A DNA stretch of 64,000 nt from NCBI RefSeq assembly GCF_026151205.1, contig NC_087077.1, positions 20,791,510-20,855,509 of the forward strand. Reading direction: 5' to 3'. Made by a program: the position numbers and the translations under genes. Below, piece after piece: positions 1 to 11,522 of this stretch; position 1 is the stretch's first letter; every line of letters begins with the position of its first letter. The notes under the pieces are model-generated. The model was not told where the DNA came from and made no database searches. It worked only from the letters and a program-made list of their open reading frames with translations. The stretch is from Bolinopsis microptera. Its lineage: Eukaryota > Ctenophora > Tentaculata > Lobata > Bolinopsidae.

Positions 1-1590
1 GAGCGGCAGGAATTCGTCTAGATTGCAGTTGTCCTTTTTTGAAGCAGAGACACTCATTGAATAAGATGGTTATCCGAGGCAACGTAGGGGACGGGTTAGC
101 ATTTTTTGGAACCAAATGTAGCCACTTACTGACCTTTTCGAATTGTTCGACGTTGACAGGGACTTAGAAGAATTTTTGCAGCCCCGGTTGGTATGGCACT
201 GAAACCCTCGAAACAGCCGGTACCAAAAAATTTTCGATCTCCGACTTTTATTTCCAAATATCGTCTTACGATGGCATGAAGGTACTGTGAGGACGGTATT
301 GAAATCCAAATTATCAAAAAGCAACTCAACACCAAATAAGGAAATCAATACAATGTACAAATCCACGCAAACACTGCAACAGCATGTATACAGTCAACTG
401 CAAAACAAGCATTTGACACTAAGTTCAACTGTAAACAAGCATTTATATACGTCCAAACAGCAGACAGGCCATTTATACTAAGTCAATGGGCAAACAGCCA
501 TGTTACCAAACCGTAATAACAGAATGGTGCTTGGCACACATTACGAAACCGGGTCCCGCGAGCTCTATTAGGCGAATATTAATTCGTTTTTCTCAAAACG
601 AGACTCTGGCAATCGATATGTAGGGGGATGTGAGAAACTTTATAGAAGTGATTAAAGTGATCAGAATTGTAAATTTCTAGGCATTGTTGCTTCCAAGATA
701 GTTTCAGAATTTCAATTATTTATTGGTCCATTAATGACCATTAATGACCATTAAAGACCATTAATGACATTTCAGTTTTGACAAATTCCATCTACTGTCA
801 TTACTGGTCGTTGCATACCCCCCATAAGGAAATTCCGAGAAATACAGGGAAATTCAGTGATTCTGATTATCTAACCAGAAATAGCCTGCGAGGGCTTTTG
901 AGGCTCCATAGTTTGATGTCCTCTTCTACCCAGTTCTCTCCGGGGCATTCCCCCTGTTATGTGGAGGTTTACAGATACATGCAATTAACAATAATTAACA
1001 ATAATTAACAATACTTAACATTAATTAACAAAATAATGAACAATAATTAAACAATAATTAACAATAATCAACAATAATTGTTGTTCAAGGCTAATCAATA
1101 ACATTTAGTCATGGATCACATTATAAAAGAAACACTGAGGACTATTCAAATTGTTGGAAAACGACGAAAAACTATAATAATAACCAATTCACCACTGGCC
1201 ATTATCAACCCATTTTTGAAACTTTGGTTCGCTTTACGGGCTAAGCGGGTATACAAATAAAGCGTTATTATTATTATTAACCTGATCAACTTTAGTAAGC
1301 ATTGTTCTGTTGATGGTCCTGAACAAGTGAAGATAAGAGATCTTGCGCCATACGGACACCTTATCCGTTGTGCTTCTTGTATGAGCTAAAACTCGAGGAC
1401 AGGGCCATGTGATATTGAAAACATGTTAACATGCTTAACCTTGTTTACATTTGTTTACATATGTTAACATTGTAACAGTGTTAACATTGTTAACAATTGT
1501 TACTTGCTAACATTGTTGATAATATGATGATGAAATCAGTAAAGTGGTTACATCGTTATACTGCCTGAAAATTGAAATGATTGAAGATGA
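1..1590. other. Intergenic, AT-rich, short tandem repeats only
   Basis: I see no gene here. It holds three short degenerate tandem repeats: units near ACCATTAATG at 725-772, units near TTAACAATAA at 980-1080, and units near GTTAACATT at 1421-1520. A LINE/SINE-like 3' tail lies at about 1185-1281 and is listed separately. Confidence 0.6.
1185..1281 (+). repeat. 3' tail of a dispersed retroposon, (ATT)n-ended
   Basis: The stretch ending in GGTATACAAATAAAGCG followed by repeated TTA triplets recurs at 5515-5615 with small differences. A shared 3' end closed by a simple (ATT)n repeat is typical of LINEs of the CR1/L2 group and of SINEs that use them. Only the 3' end is recognisable, so the parent element is unknown. 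Confidence 0.5.
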
Positions 1591-1591
1591 T

Positions 1592-1712
1592 TAGGTCCAT
1601 CTAACTGTCAAGTATGTCCTTCTCCATAGCAAAAACACAGAGGACATCTGGAAACATATTCTCCTGACGGAGTTTATCCCCATGCCATCTCCCTCGTTTG
1701 GGTCCTGATGGT
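1592..1712 (-). CDS. Possible sixth exon of the secreted-protein gene
   Basis: On the minus strand an acceptor (AACCTTTCAG) precedes a segment that, joined in phase 1 to the exon ending at 3871, reads DHQDPNEGDGMGINSVRRIC and stays open to about 1592. The GMGINSVR-x-C pattern loosely recalls repeats of the VMO-I (vitelline membrane outer layer) fold, with their acidic stretch, Asn-x-Val/Ile-Arg and Cys. The donor is not clear, so the 3' limit is unresolved. The proposed intron of about 2.1 kb would contain the 460-bp repeat at 2837-3302. This is an inference from phase and motif only. Confidence 0.25.
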
Positions 1713-2836
1713 CTGAAAGGTTTTAAACTTACAATACTACCAATCTATTACATTTATTGAGGACGTACAGAAGGAATTAAATTTAACTGTTAGTTTGAGG
1801 AGCCCTCACTCTTCTCCCGTTCCTACAATGGCGTTTCTCTAGTCGCTAATATTTAACTTGTCGATTTGATGCAGTTTTTTGAGAGGATTCGAAACGGTGG
1901 AATATTATCTTTGTCGAAGTGAGAATAGACTACAGTTCCAAAACCATAGGAAGCATATTAAGGCAGGTGTTGATTTAATAATTGAGAAGTGATTTGATAT
2001 TGTAATATAAACATTTAAAGGTGTTAGGCTACATCAATAAGGATGTTTAAAGGTGTTAGCTACACCAGAAATCAAAAGGTTTTTTTTTTATTTTTTTGTA
2101 ATAAACTGATATGAAAGTTTTAATATTCAAACACTACTATATAACGGGTCATAATTTAGGCTTATGTCCTGAAGATGACGCCTCTGCAACATGTTTGACG
2201 ATAGCTGTAAATTGATCTCAGTATTTGCAAACAAATCATCTTAGCTTGATTGATTCCAACGGGAGAATTTGAAATTTCCTCACCTGATATAGAAAGTATC
2301 TAGCTATGTGTTTTAAGGCGGCTCGTTGACTTCAGGGGGGGGCACTATGCATGACGAAGCTTGAGGCCGGCAGCGCAGCCAGGATTCTTAGTGAGTGCAC
2401 TTGGGGTGACTAAGATACTGGTATAATTGTGACAATTAAAGCGAATATTTTTTATTTGAATATTTTAATTTGAATTTTTAATTTGAATATTTTAATTTGA
2501 ATATTTTATTTTGAATATTTAATTGAATTTCTACCCTGACTGATATATTCAGTCACTAATGTCAACAACGGCAGTAATTTTGATAGGTAACATGACAAAC
2601 TCACTTCTGTAGATAGGGGTAGAAGTTGAAAACAAGAAAAGTTGATGGATTCCCACACTCTAGTCTATAAGCTGCATCACCATCAGCTTTATTAGACTTG
2701 TAGTTTGACGCCCTAGCTCTTTGTAGAGTTTCTCGGAAAAACGTTCCTCTCTGGCAAAAATAACATTAACATTAAGGTAAAAGAGCTTTATCTCCAAACT
2801 TGTCGTTTAGACGCCCTAGCTATTGTAGAGTATCTT
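1713..2836. other. Non-coding stretch with an AT minisatellite
   Basis: No gene seen. A degenerate tandem array built on AATTTGAATATTTT runs from about 2447 to 2531. A short motif with CAACACTACTATATA-like sequence near 2117 recurs at 47786 and 58385 and may mark another dispersed repeat. Confidence 0.5.
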
Positions 2837-3302
2837 GTTAGGCTGCTTACCGAGTGCATTGGGTTTTTAAATTGGCATGGTGCTTGAAACAAACCAACGA
2901 TCAGTGACCTCCTTTTAACACAGTTACACAACGCACTGACCAGATGGCTAATCTACCATATCACAAAATGCATATTTATACTAAAATCCACGCTCTATTG
3001 GGCCTCGCGGCAATCCCTTATGTCACGTGACGCTCGTATAGCTATGTCACGTGACAGATTACTACAAGTGTCATGTAATTAGAAGACATAATAAGTAAGC
3101 CGGTTTAGAAGACTGCATAAGTAAGCCGGTTTAGAGGTAGGGCTTGGAGAAGCTTATTACCACATAATAGCTGTGTGTAAAGTGGCCGAGGGAGGGGAAG
3201 AGGAGTTTAACATGGCCACAGAATGGCTTGCGTAATATTATGTGAACAATCCCTAAGTTAATACTCGCCTGAGAGCGGGCACAGTTCTCAGAATAACGGT
3301 TA
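2837..3302. repeat. 460-bp dispersed repeat, copy 1
   Basis: This segment is nearly identical to 7380-7841; both start at GTTAGGCTG and end at GAATAACGGTTA. It contains two GTCACGTGAC palindromes and an internal doubled unit, AAGTAAGCCGGTTTAGA. I see no clear terminal inverted repeats. The 3' half resembles a third, more diverged stretch at 6590-6775 (REGION similar around TATGTGAACRAYCCCT). A SINE, solo LTR or MITE are all possible. Confidence 0.75.
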
Positions 3303-3870
3303 TTGAATATGGTGTGGAGGCACACTCTCGACGAACGTTTTGGCGTTGTTAATTTCATATCGTCTCGAATTTTGTGGAACGTCTCCCCTCCTTGTTAAGA
3401 ATAAACTTTAAAATCTAAAATGTACAATTGTATATTGCAAAAAAAAACTAGTCCTGACCAATTACTCGACTGTCAAACTTTAAATCAACAGACGGTACCG
3501 AAATATTGGCTATTTTTGTTACTTTGTTATAGTTATATTTGTCATTAGTTCCTTTAGTCGCAGTGTCATTGGTGTACAGAAAATTCGAGATAATATGAAG
3601 TTTACAAAGTCAGATTAACGGTTATATTATCACAAAACATTCTACAATCTTTGTGACTACACGTGTGCGTTCAACCTTGGGGCTTGGCCTTCGTTACTAT
3701 GATATCTTTGTTAAGAAACTGTTTTTAAAGTCTATATGCCGATTGCCGAACATCATATCAGAGCAACCCCTAATCTATAGATAGGGTAGGGGAATTTGGG
3801 GTGCTATTTGGGTTGGGCGAGGATTTAAAACTGACTATCAAGTCCCTGAAGAACACCGCCTTTAACTCAC

Positions 3871-5237
3871 CAGACTCACAGTCCGGACTTGTATCGTATG
3901 TTTCTCCACTGATACAAGTCACAGTGACACTCCCTCCCCCCGCACAGCGCACTGTCACACTTTCTCCTGACTCAAGTGGAAAATCAGTTCCAGCAAAGAG
4001 CACTTTCCAGTGGTCCGGATACTTGGCACATTCCTCTCCTGGGGGATAATTAGGATAATGATTTTGTGATGATAACGCGGCCGTGTGAAAGTTATTGGAG
4101 CGGCACTATGAATTTTAATCTGTTTTGTCTCTGAACTTACGAGGAGTTGAATTGTCGAAGACACCGAGATCCAGTGATCCTCCGTAGTTCCAAACTTGTG
4201 TTCTGATAGATTTTGTAGGTTTCCGACAGAATGCGTCGTTATCAGTGAAAGCCTGATTGTGCAAAACTTGTCCCTTGTTCATGATGGTGATCCTGTCGAC
4301 TGTTTTCTCCATCCTGATTATCGTAATTAATTAGATATGATTACCTGGTACCCACTACTTGGTGACACGATGAAACGAGCTATTGTTTCCGCTCATATTG
4401 ATTATGGATACTAAAAGTATGTTAAAAATATAAAGCAGCTATAGCAAAACTTGTACTCACACAAGGATGATGTTTACCCCGTTAGATTCACATTTCATAG
4501 CACCATCATCCATGTTAAACCAAGTTAACTCTCCACCGTACTGCTTCTTAGCTCCAGCACCATTACAGTAAACGTTCCCTCTTACCTAGTGGAGAATAGA
4601 GGCGAATGAAACGACGCTTTTCCCAAAACCGTAAAAAACAAACCAAGCTGGCCCAAAAAAACTGAAAACGAGTGCTAGCCGGGAAACCTTTGAGTTAAGC
4701 TGAATATGGCCGTTCTTATCATCTTGATCATCTCGGATGAAGAGCTTGAAATGGACGGATGTTTCGCAAGGGAGCCTGACGTAGAATCGCTCCACGGCTA
4801 AGTTTGAGAAATCAGTAGGGACGATGGCAGTTTCCGAAACCGAGAAAGGTATCCATTCCACACCACTCGGCACTGTCAGTGTAAATAGTTAATTAGTTCG
4901 TCGCTTAAATGAAGAATTTTATTGGCATATTTATTATTTATGGATAACGACACAAATACAATTAGAAAAGCCATGAAAGGTTATAGCAAAAGTTAAAACT
5001 TAAATATTTCGAGATATAATTTTTTTAATGTTAAAACAGGTAAAATAAAAAATTCTATTATAGTTTTTTGTAGATGGCCCCAGATTTGAATTAGTTCACT
5101 GATTTAAGGGGTTAGGTGCTTTCATTAAATATAATTCATAAAATTCTATGAATTTTCTTACCGAAAACATTTGCGAGGGAAAGCTGTACCATCATAATCA
5201 AACTTATTGTCAGTTTGATAATTAATATCAATACCAT
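3871..5237 (-). CDS. Secreted multi-exon protein with sushi-like module (5' part)
   Basis: Five exons are read on the minus strand: 5162-5237, 4688-4872, 4461-4585, 4141-4313 and 3871-4038. All have AG acceptors and GT donors (GTAAGA, GTTTCC, GTGAGT, GTAAGT, GTGAGT), and phases 1-0-2-1-1 join without a stop over 242 codons. Exon 1 starts at the ATG at 5237 and encodes a hydrophobic signal peptide (MVLILIIKLTISLIMMVQ...). Exons 2-4 encode a conserved-looking region with scattered cysteines that I cannot assign to a family. Exon 5 is a symmetrical phase 1-1 exon reading ECAKYPDHW...ESGESVTVRC...VTVTCISG...SPDC, whose cysteine spacing resembles a sushi/CCP module. The gene must continue past the last donor, but no certain downstream exon is visible (a weak candidate is at 1592-1712). 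Secretion is inferred from the signal peptide. Confidence 0.7.
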
Positions 5238-6589
5238 CTTATACCTGCATGTCAACAGTAATACAATTAATAAAAAATGTATTTTTTAATGGACAAAATC
5301 ATAAGCCAATAATATTTCAGACAAATATGCTATTGGGTGTGTAATATCCGGATCGGAACATTCTTTAAATACTATAGGGTGGTACAACCTCGCCGGCCGT
5401 AATAATTGAGCTCTGTGATAAAGAGTAATAAAAACAACCCGTCAGCTAACTGTACTATCTACAATTTATAAATTTGAATTTGAATAGAAATGGGAATACT
5501 AAGCTATAATTATCTGCACCGCTTTGTTGGCCAGTATCAACCCCACTTTGGGGATATTGGTCGCTTTAACGGCCTAAGCGGTATACAAATAAAGCGTTAT
5601 TATTATTGTTACTACCGACTTTCTGGCTCATATAACCAAGATAAGATACAATACGACAAGAATGATTTGGAAACGTGCTTAACCATTTCCTTAGACAATT
5701 CTAACAGTCCTGTAAATGTGACCATGTAAATGTGATCATGTTCTGAAAGTTCCTTTCATATCGCGTATAGAATAGTTTAACTAATACTGGTTGGTTAAAA
5801 TTAGCGCTCAAATTAACGCACGTGTTATATGGAGACCTGCTGCCATTTGTTTAAGACCCAACAGTTTCTTGTCAAGACGAAGATGGGGTACTAAGAACCG
5901 ATTTAGTAAGGTGATTATGCTGATATTCAAACTTATAACATAAACGGCCTATTGATTTATACTGGTCTAAATATAGACAAGAAGAGATAACTAGTACTAC
6001 GAAATAAAAGAGAGTCAGCCTCATGTAACTGGGCCGGGGGGGGAACTGGGGAGCTGTCATTTTCTACTGACCGTTGTCATTCGTTTCGCCGCTTACGTAA
6101 ACTTTTGTCCAAAGAAACGGATCATTAGTGCGCCGAGACTAATTAAAACTATACGGGGGGCTTTGCTTCTAAGGGTAGTTAAAAAGCCATTAGAATATCA
6201 GCTAGGACAGATCAATGATCTTGATGGTTTCTGCAGCATGTGTTATTGGAGATCAAAATATCACTATCTTATGTATACTATATATAAAGCGAGACGATAT
6301 GTAGGTATAATGTATATACATGATATATATATATATATATATATCCGTACCATTTTACTGGACACTACGGCATCAACTTTAACACGACGTTCCGCAAAAA
6401 CCTTTAAAGATATAAAACTGAAACTTTGTTGACTGGTTCAAATGCTTTAATGGTCTTCAGCATGAACAAATAAAAAACTGGCCAAGGAATAAGAATTTTT
6501 GTGCCCAAAATTTGGACCCCCAAGTGGTGTCAAAAAACGCGAATTAGATGCAACAACAAGATACAAGGGTAGGTCTCTCCCACCGAAAT
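5238..6589. other. Non-coding, upstream of the secreted-protein gene
   Basis: No gene recognised. It contains the second copy of the (ATT)n-tailed retroposon end at 5515-5615 and a short (TA)n run at about 6320-6344. The promoter of the minus-strand secreted-protein gene should lie just above 5237, but no diagnostic element stands out. Confidence 0.5.
5515..5615 (+). repeat. 3' tail of a dispersed retroposon, copy 2
   Basis: Same block as at 1185-1281: a GGTCGCTTTAACGG-like segment, then GGTATACAAATAAAGCG and a short (ATT)n run. Only the 3' end is recognisable. Confidence 0.5.
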
Positions 6590-6775
6590 CAGAAATACCA
6601 CATCGTTCACATATTACGTAATCAGCTGAGGGGGGGGGTTTTCCGAATGATTACGCTAGTGTAATTTTGACACAATAGCTATGTGTTAAACTGATAACGG
6701 AGGGGAGGGAGGTAAAAATTTTCCAAAAATGATTACTTGATATGTGAACGACCCCTCAAAGTTAATAAGGTAGAC
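6590..6775. repeat. Diverged relative of the 460-bp repeat 3' half
   Basis: The block with a poly-G run, CACAATAGCTATGTGTTAAA, and TATGTGAACGACCCCT followed by AAGTTAATA lines up by eye with 3140-3265 and 7690-7802. This gives three members of one dispersed family within 5 kb. Confidence 0.45.
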
Positions 6776-6946
6776 TGATTGGGTTTAAGATTATCTTCCC
6801 AAGCTACCCTGTCTAGAAAAAGTCCAAATTGGGTTCAATTGTCCGGTAGCCCCGAGGCACTATACTAGCTGTAGGGGGGTTAGTACTACGAGCCAGAGAG
6901 TGTGTATCACAAGCCGAAGCTGTACCAAATCACAGCCGACTTGCAT

Positions 6947-7017
6947 CCGACCGGATTTGAAGCCGGGTCTTCTGCTTGGGAGGCGATCGTGTTACCACTA
7001 CACCACCCCGGCCGACG
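6947..7017 (-). repeat. tRNA-Gly-derived SINE head or tRNA pseudogene
   Basis: On the minus strand the sequence starts near GGCCGGGGTGGTGTAGTGGT, a good A box, continues through an anticodon-like loop CTCCCAA (Gly-CCC type) and reaches a B-box-like GGCTTCAAATCC. The T-stem has mismatches, so this is not a functional tRNA gene. The minus-strand sequence beyond it (down to about 6790) may be the body of a tRNA-derived SINE. Confidence 0.6.
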
Positions 7018-7379
7018 CGAACTAAATAGGTAATAATTATTTTACTCTCTTGAGTCTTGACACCATTTAGGGTTAGACGGGTTCCTGCTCGATACGCTAT
7101 GGACTCCAGATACTCCGTATTTTTGACCGTAGAATTCGTTAAAAGTGGTCCTGAATAATTAGACTGATTTTACCCGGTTTAAAACCCAATTTTCGGTCCA
7201 AAGATAGGCCAAAATCATGTTTGTTTATTTTCGAGCAAGTTAATTTCGTTGGCATATCAGCAAAATTTGCATAAAAGTGTATTAGAACTAGCTGCACAAG
7301 CTGATGCTATTAGTATTATTTCATGATTTCCCTGGTCAAAATCCAATCGAATGGCGATATATGGATGTTAGAAAGCTAT

Positions 7380-7841
7380 GTTAGGCTGTACCGAGTGCAT
7401 TCGGTTTAAATTGGCCATGGTGCTTGTAACAAACCAACGATCAGTGACCTCCTTTTAACACAGTTACACAACGCACTGACCAGATGGCTAATCTACCATA
7501 TCACAAAATGCATATTTATACTAAAATCACGCTCTATTGGGCCTCGCGGCAACCCTTATGTCACGTGACGCTCGTATAGCTATGTCACGTGACAGATTAC
7601 TACAAGTGTCATGTAATTAGAAGACATAATAAGTAAGCCGGTTTAGAAGACTGCATAAGTAAGCCGGTTTAGAGGTAGGGGCTTGGAGAAGCTTATTACC
7701 ACATAATAGCTTTGTGTAAAGTGGCCGAGGGAGGGGAAGAGGAGTTTAACATGGCCACAGAATGGCTTGCGTCATATTATGTGAACAATCCCTAAGTTAA
7801 TACTCGCCTGAGAGCGGGCACAGTTCTCAGAATAACGGTTA
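7380..7841. repeat. 460-bp dispersed repeat, copy 2
   Basis: Near-identical to 2837-3302 over the whole length, with only scattered indels and substitutions. The flanks differ immediately outside, which fixes the element borders at GTTAGG on one side and CGGTTA on the other. Confidence 0.75.
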
Positions 7842-8773
7842 ACACAATGATATGATCGATATATATTTATTTGTATATCAGCCATTGGAAACATGTGATA
7901 TTTCAGCCAAACCAACGCAAAACAAAACCATGAGAGAGAAGTGAGTGGGTGCAGCCACAACCAATGCCATCCTCCATAATCGATACACTCAGGCACGCCG
8001 CAGTAGTACCATTAACTAATTAAACTTTGTATGTCAAGTTTATCTTCTTACTTATAATTCAAAGAATTATCTTTGTACGACCGCCCACGTGCAAATCAGA
8101 TGAGAAATAGGAAGTCGCATAGTAACCATGGTTACACGCACGTGCAAAGATTTGCGAGCGACATTTTAATTGGTGTTGTGGTAATTACATTGTGTTCAGT
8201 GCGAGCTACATTTTAATCGGCTGTATCTTCGGTCATGACGGATATTTTTTGATGCGATAAAAACTGACTACCACAGAATACTATTAACTTCCTCCCTGTG
8301 ACCACGGGCTTTCTAGTACTTATATAGGATCGATATGGTGTGTTGTTGGTTATCAAAAAGTATCTGAGTTCTGACTTTTCTGAAGTTCCTCAGAGGAAAT
8401 TATGTTTATTACAACTAAAATTTAAAGGAATCCCCCACCCCCTCCCCCCATTGCTAGCACCCCGTGTCTAGTGCCGCTGAAAAATAGACACATTACTTCT
8501 TTTGGTGACATGTTAGTACATTAAACTAATGGTCCTTAAATTATTCCAACTTTTATGCAGGGACTAGTAAATATTCACTGATGATGACAGAAAATATTCT
8601 GCCCATGTTTCAGAGATTTTGATAATAATAATTTTAATAATTGAAACTTTTTAAAACTTATTCGTTGTTTGATTGCGGGAACTACCGATCTTGATGTTAA
8701 TGTAATTCTACTCTAAAAACAAGTGCTTGTTAACGATGGTTAACTATTAAATAACAACATTCCATGATTTCAG
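7842..8773. other. Probable last intron of Rab6; nothing else seen
   Basis: No coding segment is recognised. The stretch ends in a usable splice acceptor (ATGATTTCAG) directly before the Rab6 terminal exon, so at least its right part should be intron. I looked for the exon carrying the ETSAKxGxNV region of Rab6 and did not find it. Confidence 0.45.
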
Positions 8774-8908
8774 CTATTTAAGAGGATAGCGGCAGCCCTA
8801 CCTGGAATGGACTCTGGTAATGACGGTAAAAACAACGAGGATTTAATAGAAGTGAAACTGAAGGACAAGACTGAGCCGTCAGCAGCGGAGGGGGGTTGTT
8901 ATTGCTAG
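8774..8908 (+). CDS. Rab6: Rab6-type small GTPase, terminal exon
   Basis: A splice acceptor (GATTTCAG) is followed by 44 codons and a TAG. The translation begins LFKRIAAALPGMDSGND, passes through EDLIEVKLKDK and ends EGGCYC. This matches the C-terminal hypervariable tail of Rab6, whose animal members read LF[RK]R[IV]AAALPGM and end in GGCxC. The C-x-C end is the double geranylgeranylation site that anchors the GTPase to Golgi membranes, where Rab6 acts in retrograde and secretory traffic. None of the upstream exons (P-loop, switch regions, NKxD) is recognisable in the preceding 8.7 kb, so they lie outside the window, in very long introns, or this is a partial duplicate. The tail has no stop or frameshift. 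Confidence 0.85.
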   Translation, partial: LFKRIAAALPGMDSGNDGKNNEDLIEVKLKDKTEPSAAEGGCYC

Positions 8909-9300
8909 GAGATATACTGTATCCAGGTTCAGCTGTTGGAGAGTCCCAACCACATCTCATGCAAGATTGCTACCGAACACAGATTTATTATACCGAGCAG
9001 ACAGTCTGGCCGCGATCAGGGTTTTTAGTGAGCTTATTTTGTATGAAGAGACCGCTACTTCACTATTTTACTTTACCATTCGTGTTGATCCAATAGATTG
9101 TTCATATCACAAGCTTGTTGATATGCGGAATGTGAAAGTATGGTCCTGAACAATTGCTGTTTTGTCAAATTATTGAAATGTTGCAGTGCAACGATGTCTC
9201 CTAAAATTTTCTTGTTGCACATTGGCCTGTCATGTTTTGACATAGTGCGATAAATATCATAGGTGAGCCGGGCGGCGCCCTTAATAAATTTTGTTATCTT
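8909..9300 (+). promoter_or_regulatory. Rab6 3' UTR with polyadenylation signal
   Basis: Non-coding sequence follows the Rab6 stop codon. An AATAAA hexamer at 9283-9288 is the first canonical polyadenylation signal downstream and gives a plausible 3' UTR of about 390-400 bases. Confidence 0.5.
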
Positions 9301-9778
9301 ATTTTATCAAAATCTATCATCTTCTGTATAGGATGATTTAGGTTACCCAAGTATATCTTAAGACTGTTATCATTATTGTAGAGTTGTATCAAAATATCGT
9401 ATTGAAATTTTCTTTGGTGACTGTTATTTTAATTTTAAAATATAAGCCATGATACGACATGAATTTGTTAAAAGTGATACGTCTTAGTCTAATCTTGTAT
9501 ATTGTTGTATGTCATGTTGAAGGATTGGTGAATGATAAATTTACTATCAATTTATTCAGAATTAAGTTGTTTTAATAGTTTTGTGTGTACAGTATATGTC
9601 ATGCAGTCATGGGGGTGATTCGGAATCAGCGTTCGAAAATACATTGGTCCCAGCTGCAGTTAGCTTCAACTATCAGGGGCCCTTTTATAAAAATCTCGAA
9701 GATCGGATCGAGATGTAGAGTGTAGACTTAGAGTGATTTCAGATTTAGCACGCCCAGTAACATTTAACAAGTCGATTT
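9301..9778. other. AT-rich spacer
   Basis: No gene or recognisable repeat before the GC-rich hairpin cluster that starts at 9779. Confidence 0.5.
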
Positions 9779-9935
9779 GTAGCGCGATGCACTACTGTGT
9801 ACTGGGCAGCGCCGTGCATCCAGTAATGCTTCTCGCAGATAGGCGAGATGTTACCTAGCTGGGGACCCCAAGCTATTATGTATTATATTTATGTTCATAA
9901 ACATACATATTCGGCGGAATGACAGGCTGATCAGT
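9779..9935. mobile_element. GC-rich hairpin element family A, copy 1
   Basis: Starts GTAGCGCGATGCACTACTG and carries AATGCTTCTCGCA. The same block occurs at 10099, 36779 and 56031 in plus orientation and at 10510-10626 and 57890-57950 inverted. The right part (GGGGACCCCA... then TTCATAAACATA) is shared with 57870-57910 and 11170-11220. No coding capacity is seen. Confidence 0.6.
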
Positions 9936-10098
9936 GCCGCCCAGTCACCACTACCAGTAATGCGAGATGCACCACTGGGCCAGGGCGCCACTGTTTATAC
10001 TATAGTGGTACTAGTATAATGAGCCCATGTCGATCTATTCCACTTCAAATAACACCCGTTACTTTGATTTCCTAACTTCAAACTTAACCTTAAACCTT

Positions 10099-10626
10099 GT
10101 AGCGCGATGCACTACTAGTCGACTGGGCTGCACCGCGCTTCCAATAATGCTTCTCGCAACCACTGGGCCTCATCTTACGTACCTGGAGACGAGCTGCAAA
10201 GGATTGACATATATCGTCAATCCTTATTAATGTAACCACAAACCAACAAAGTTGCACAATAAAACATAATTAACTGAATTGAAACGCACAATCAACACCG
10301 TGTACAGTGTACACACTACACTGCAACATGTACTTAATAATCAAGCGCTATCGCTTTAAATATATTTACAGACTGGGTGGCGCTGCAAATCACTGCATTA
10401 GAATTTTTGTTTAACTGAATTGTTCATATCAAGTGTGCCAAATCATACATATTACATTGCATTTAAGTTCAAAACTGAGTAAAATTATGAAGCGCATTGA
10501 TCATTGATTCACGATGTCAATCCTTCGCAGCTCGGCGAGGCCCAGTGGGGCATTTCGCTGCAATCTACCGAAGTTGCGAGAAGAATTATTTGATGCGCGG
10601 CGCGGCTCAGTAGTTCATCGCGCTAT
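10099..10626. mobile_element. Family A fold-back element with paired arms
   Basis: The left arm (10099-10222) begins GTAGCGCGATGCACTACT and ends near GATTGACATATATCG. The right arm (10510-10626) is its diverged reverse complement, ending in AGTAGTTCATCGCGCTAT. The arms are about 120 bp each around a 290-bp AT-rich centre without coding capacity. This is the structure of a non-autonomous TIR or fold-back transposon. A further partial inverted end lies near 10690-10725. Confidence 0.65.
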
Positions 10627-10636
10627 AATGTAGCGC

Positions 10637-11305
10637 AATGATGCTTTAATTGACGACGCGATGTCAATTCATCTCAATTCATCTCATATCAGATCGGCGC
10701 GGCACAGTAACGCATCGCGCTACAAAATGATGCTCAACATTGATTTAATGTCATTAACAATCTCTACCGTCAATATTTTGGAATTTTGTAAACCCAGCAA
10801 ACCTTACCGGCTAGCGATATTACTGCAGGGTGATCGCCTTTTCACAGCTTGTTGAACTCCGCGCGCGCTCGTTAGATCATTGCATTTGCACGCTTCAATT
10901 GTTCCAAGAATGCAATTGTACCACGTACCACGTGATACGATTCAGCCAATCAGAAAACAAGAATCCGCAAAGTTTAAGTTGCGCAGTTTTAAAAGGCCCT
11001 TTTATAAAGCCTTGCAAGTGATGCAAGTTCACATTACTGACATGACAGTAGGCAGAATATATGTCCTGTCAATAAAAATATTAGAACCTACCAGGACACG
11101 CACCGGCCACCGAGTTGGACTTACTGGGCCGCGCTCAGCCTGTCATTCCGCCTAATCTCTATTCATATGTTTATAAACATAATATGTTTTATAAATATAA
11201 TAGCCTAAGGTCCCCAGGTAAAGTTGGACTCGTCGACGGAACAAACTATTTTTTAAGCTCCTTGTTGAAGTATCCTGTCGCAAATTGTATTTAATCCGAT
11301 CCTAA
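10637..11305. other. Spacer with family A fragments
   Basis: No gene. Fragments of family A occur near 10690-10725 and 11130-11220 (the part with TTTATAAACATAAT and GGTCCCCAGGTAA). Confidence 0.45.
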
Positions 11306-11315
11306 GTTCAAATAT

Positions 11316-11420
11316 TGTATCACGTGGTGACCCCCACGGTCGCTTCACTATAGTAGCGTCTTCGACGCTACAGAAGGAGCCGCGCACTTCGTGCGCGGCG
11401 GGTCATACAACGTATGACAA
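11316..11420. mobile_element. GC-rich hairpin element family C, short copy
   Basis: Begins TGTATCACGTGGTGACCCC and contains two perfect small hairpins, TAGCGTC..GACGCTA and GCCGCGCAC.TTC.GTGCGCGGC-type, before GTATGACAAG. A longer member of the same family lies at 36472-36660. Confidence 0.6.
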
Positions 11421-11522
11421 GTTCAAATATAAGTTGATTACAAAAAAGGTTTGTTGATTGTTCTGAATTTGTTAAAATCTTTTTTGTTTTTAGGTAATTA
11501 TTTTGCTCTATCCAGAGCCCTT

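Noticed and set aside
8578..8620. CTGATGATGACAGAAAA as a hammerhead core
   Set aside because: CTGATGA is followed too closely by GAAA for a stem II, and there is no stem I.
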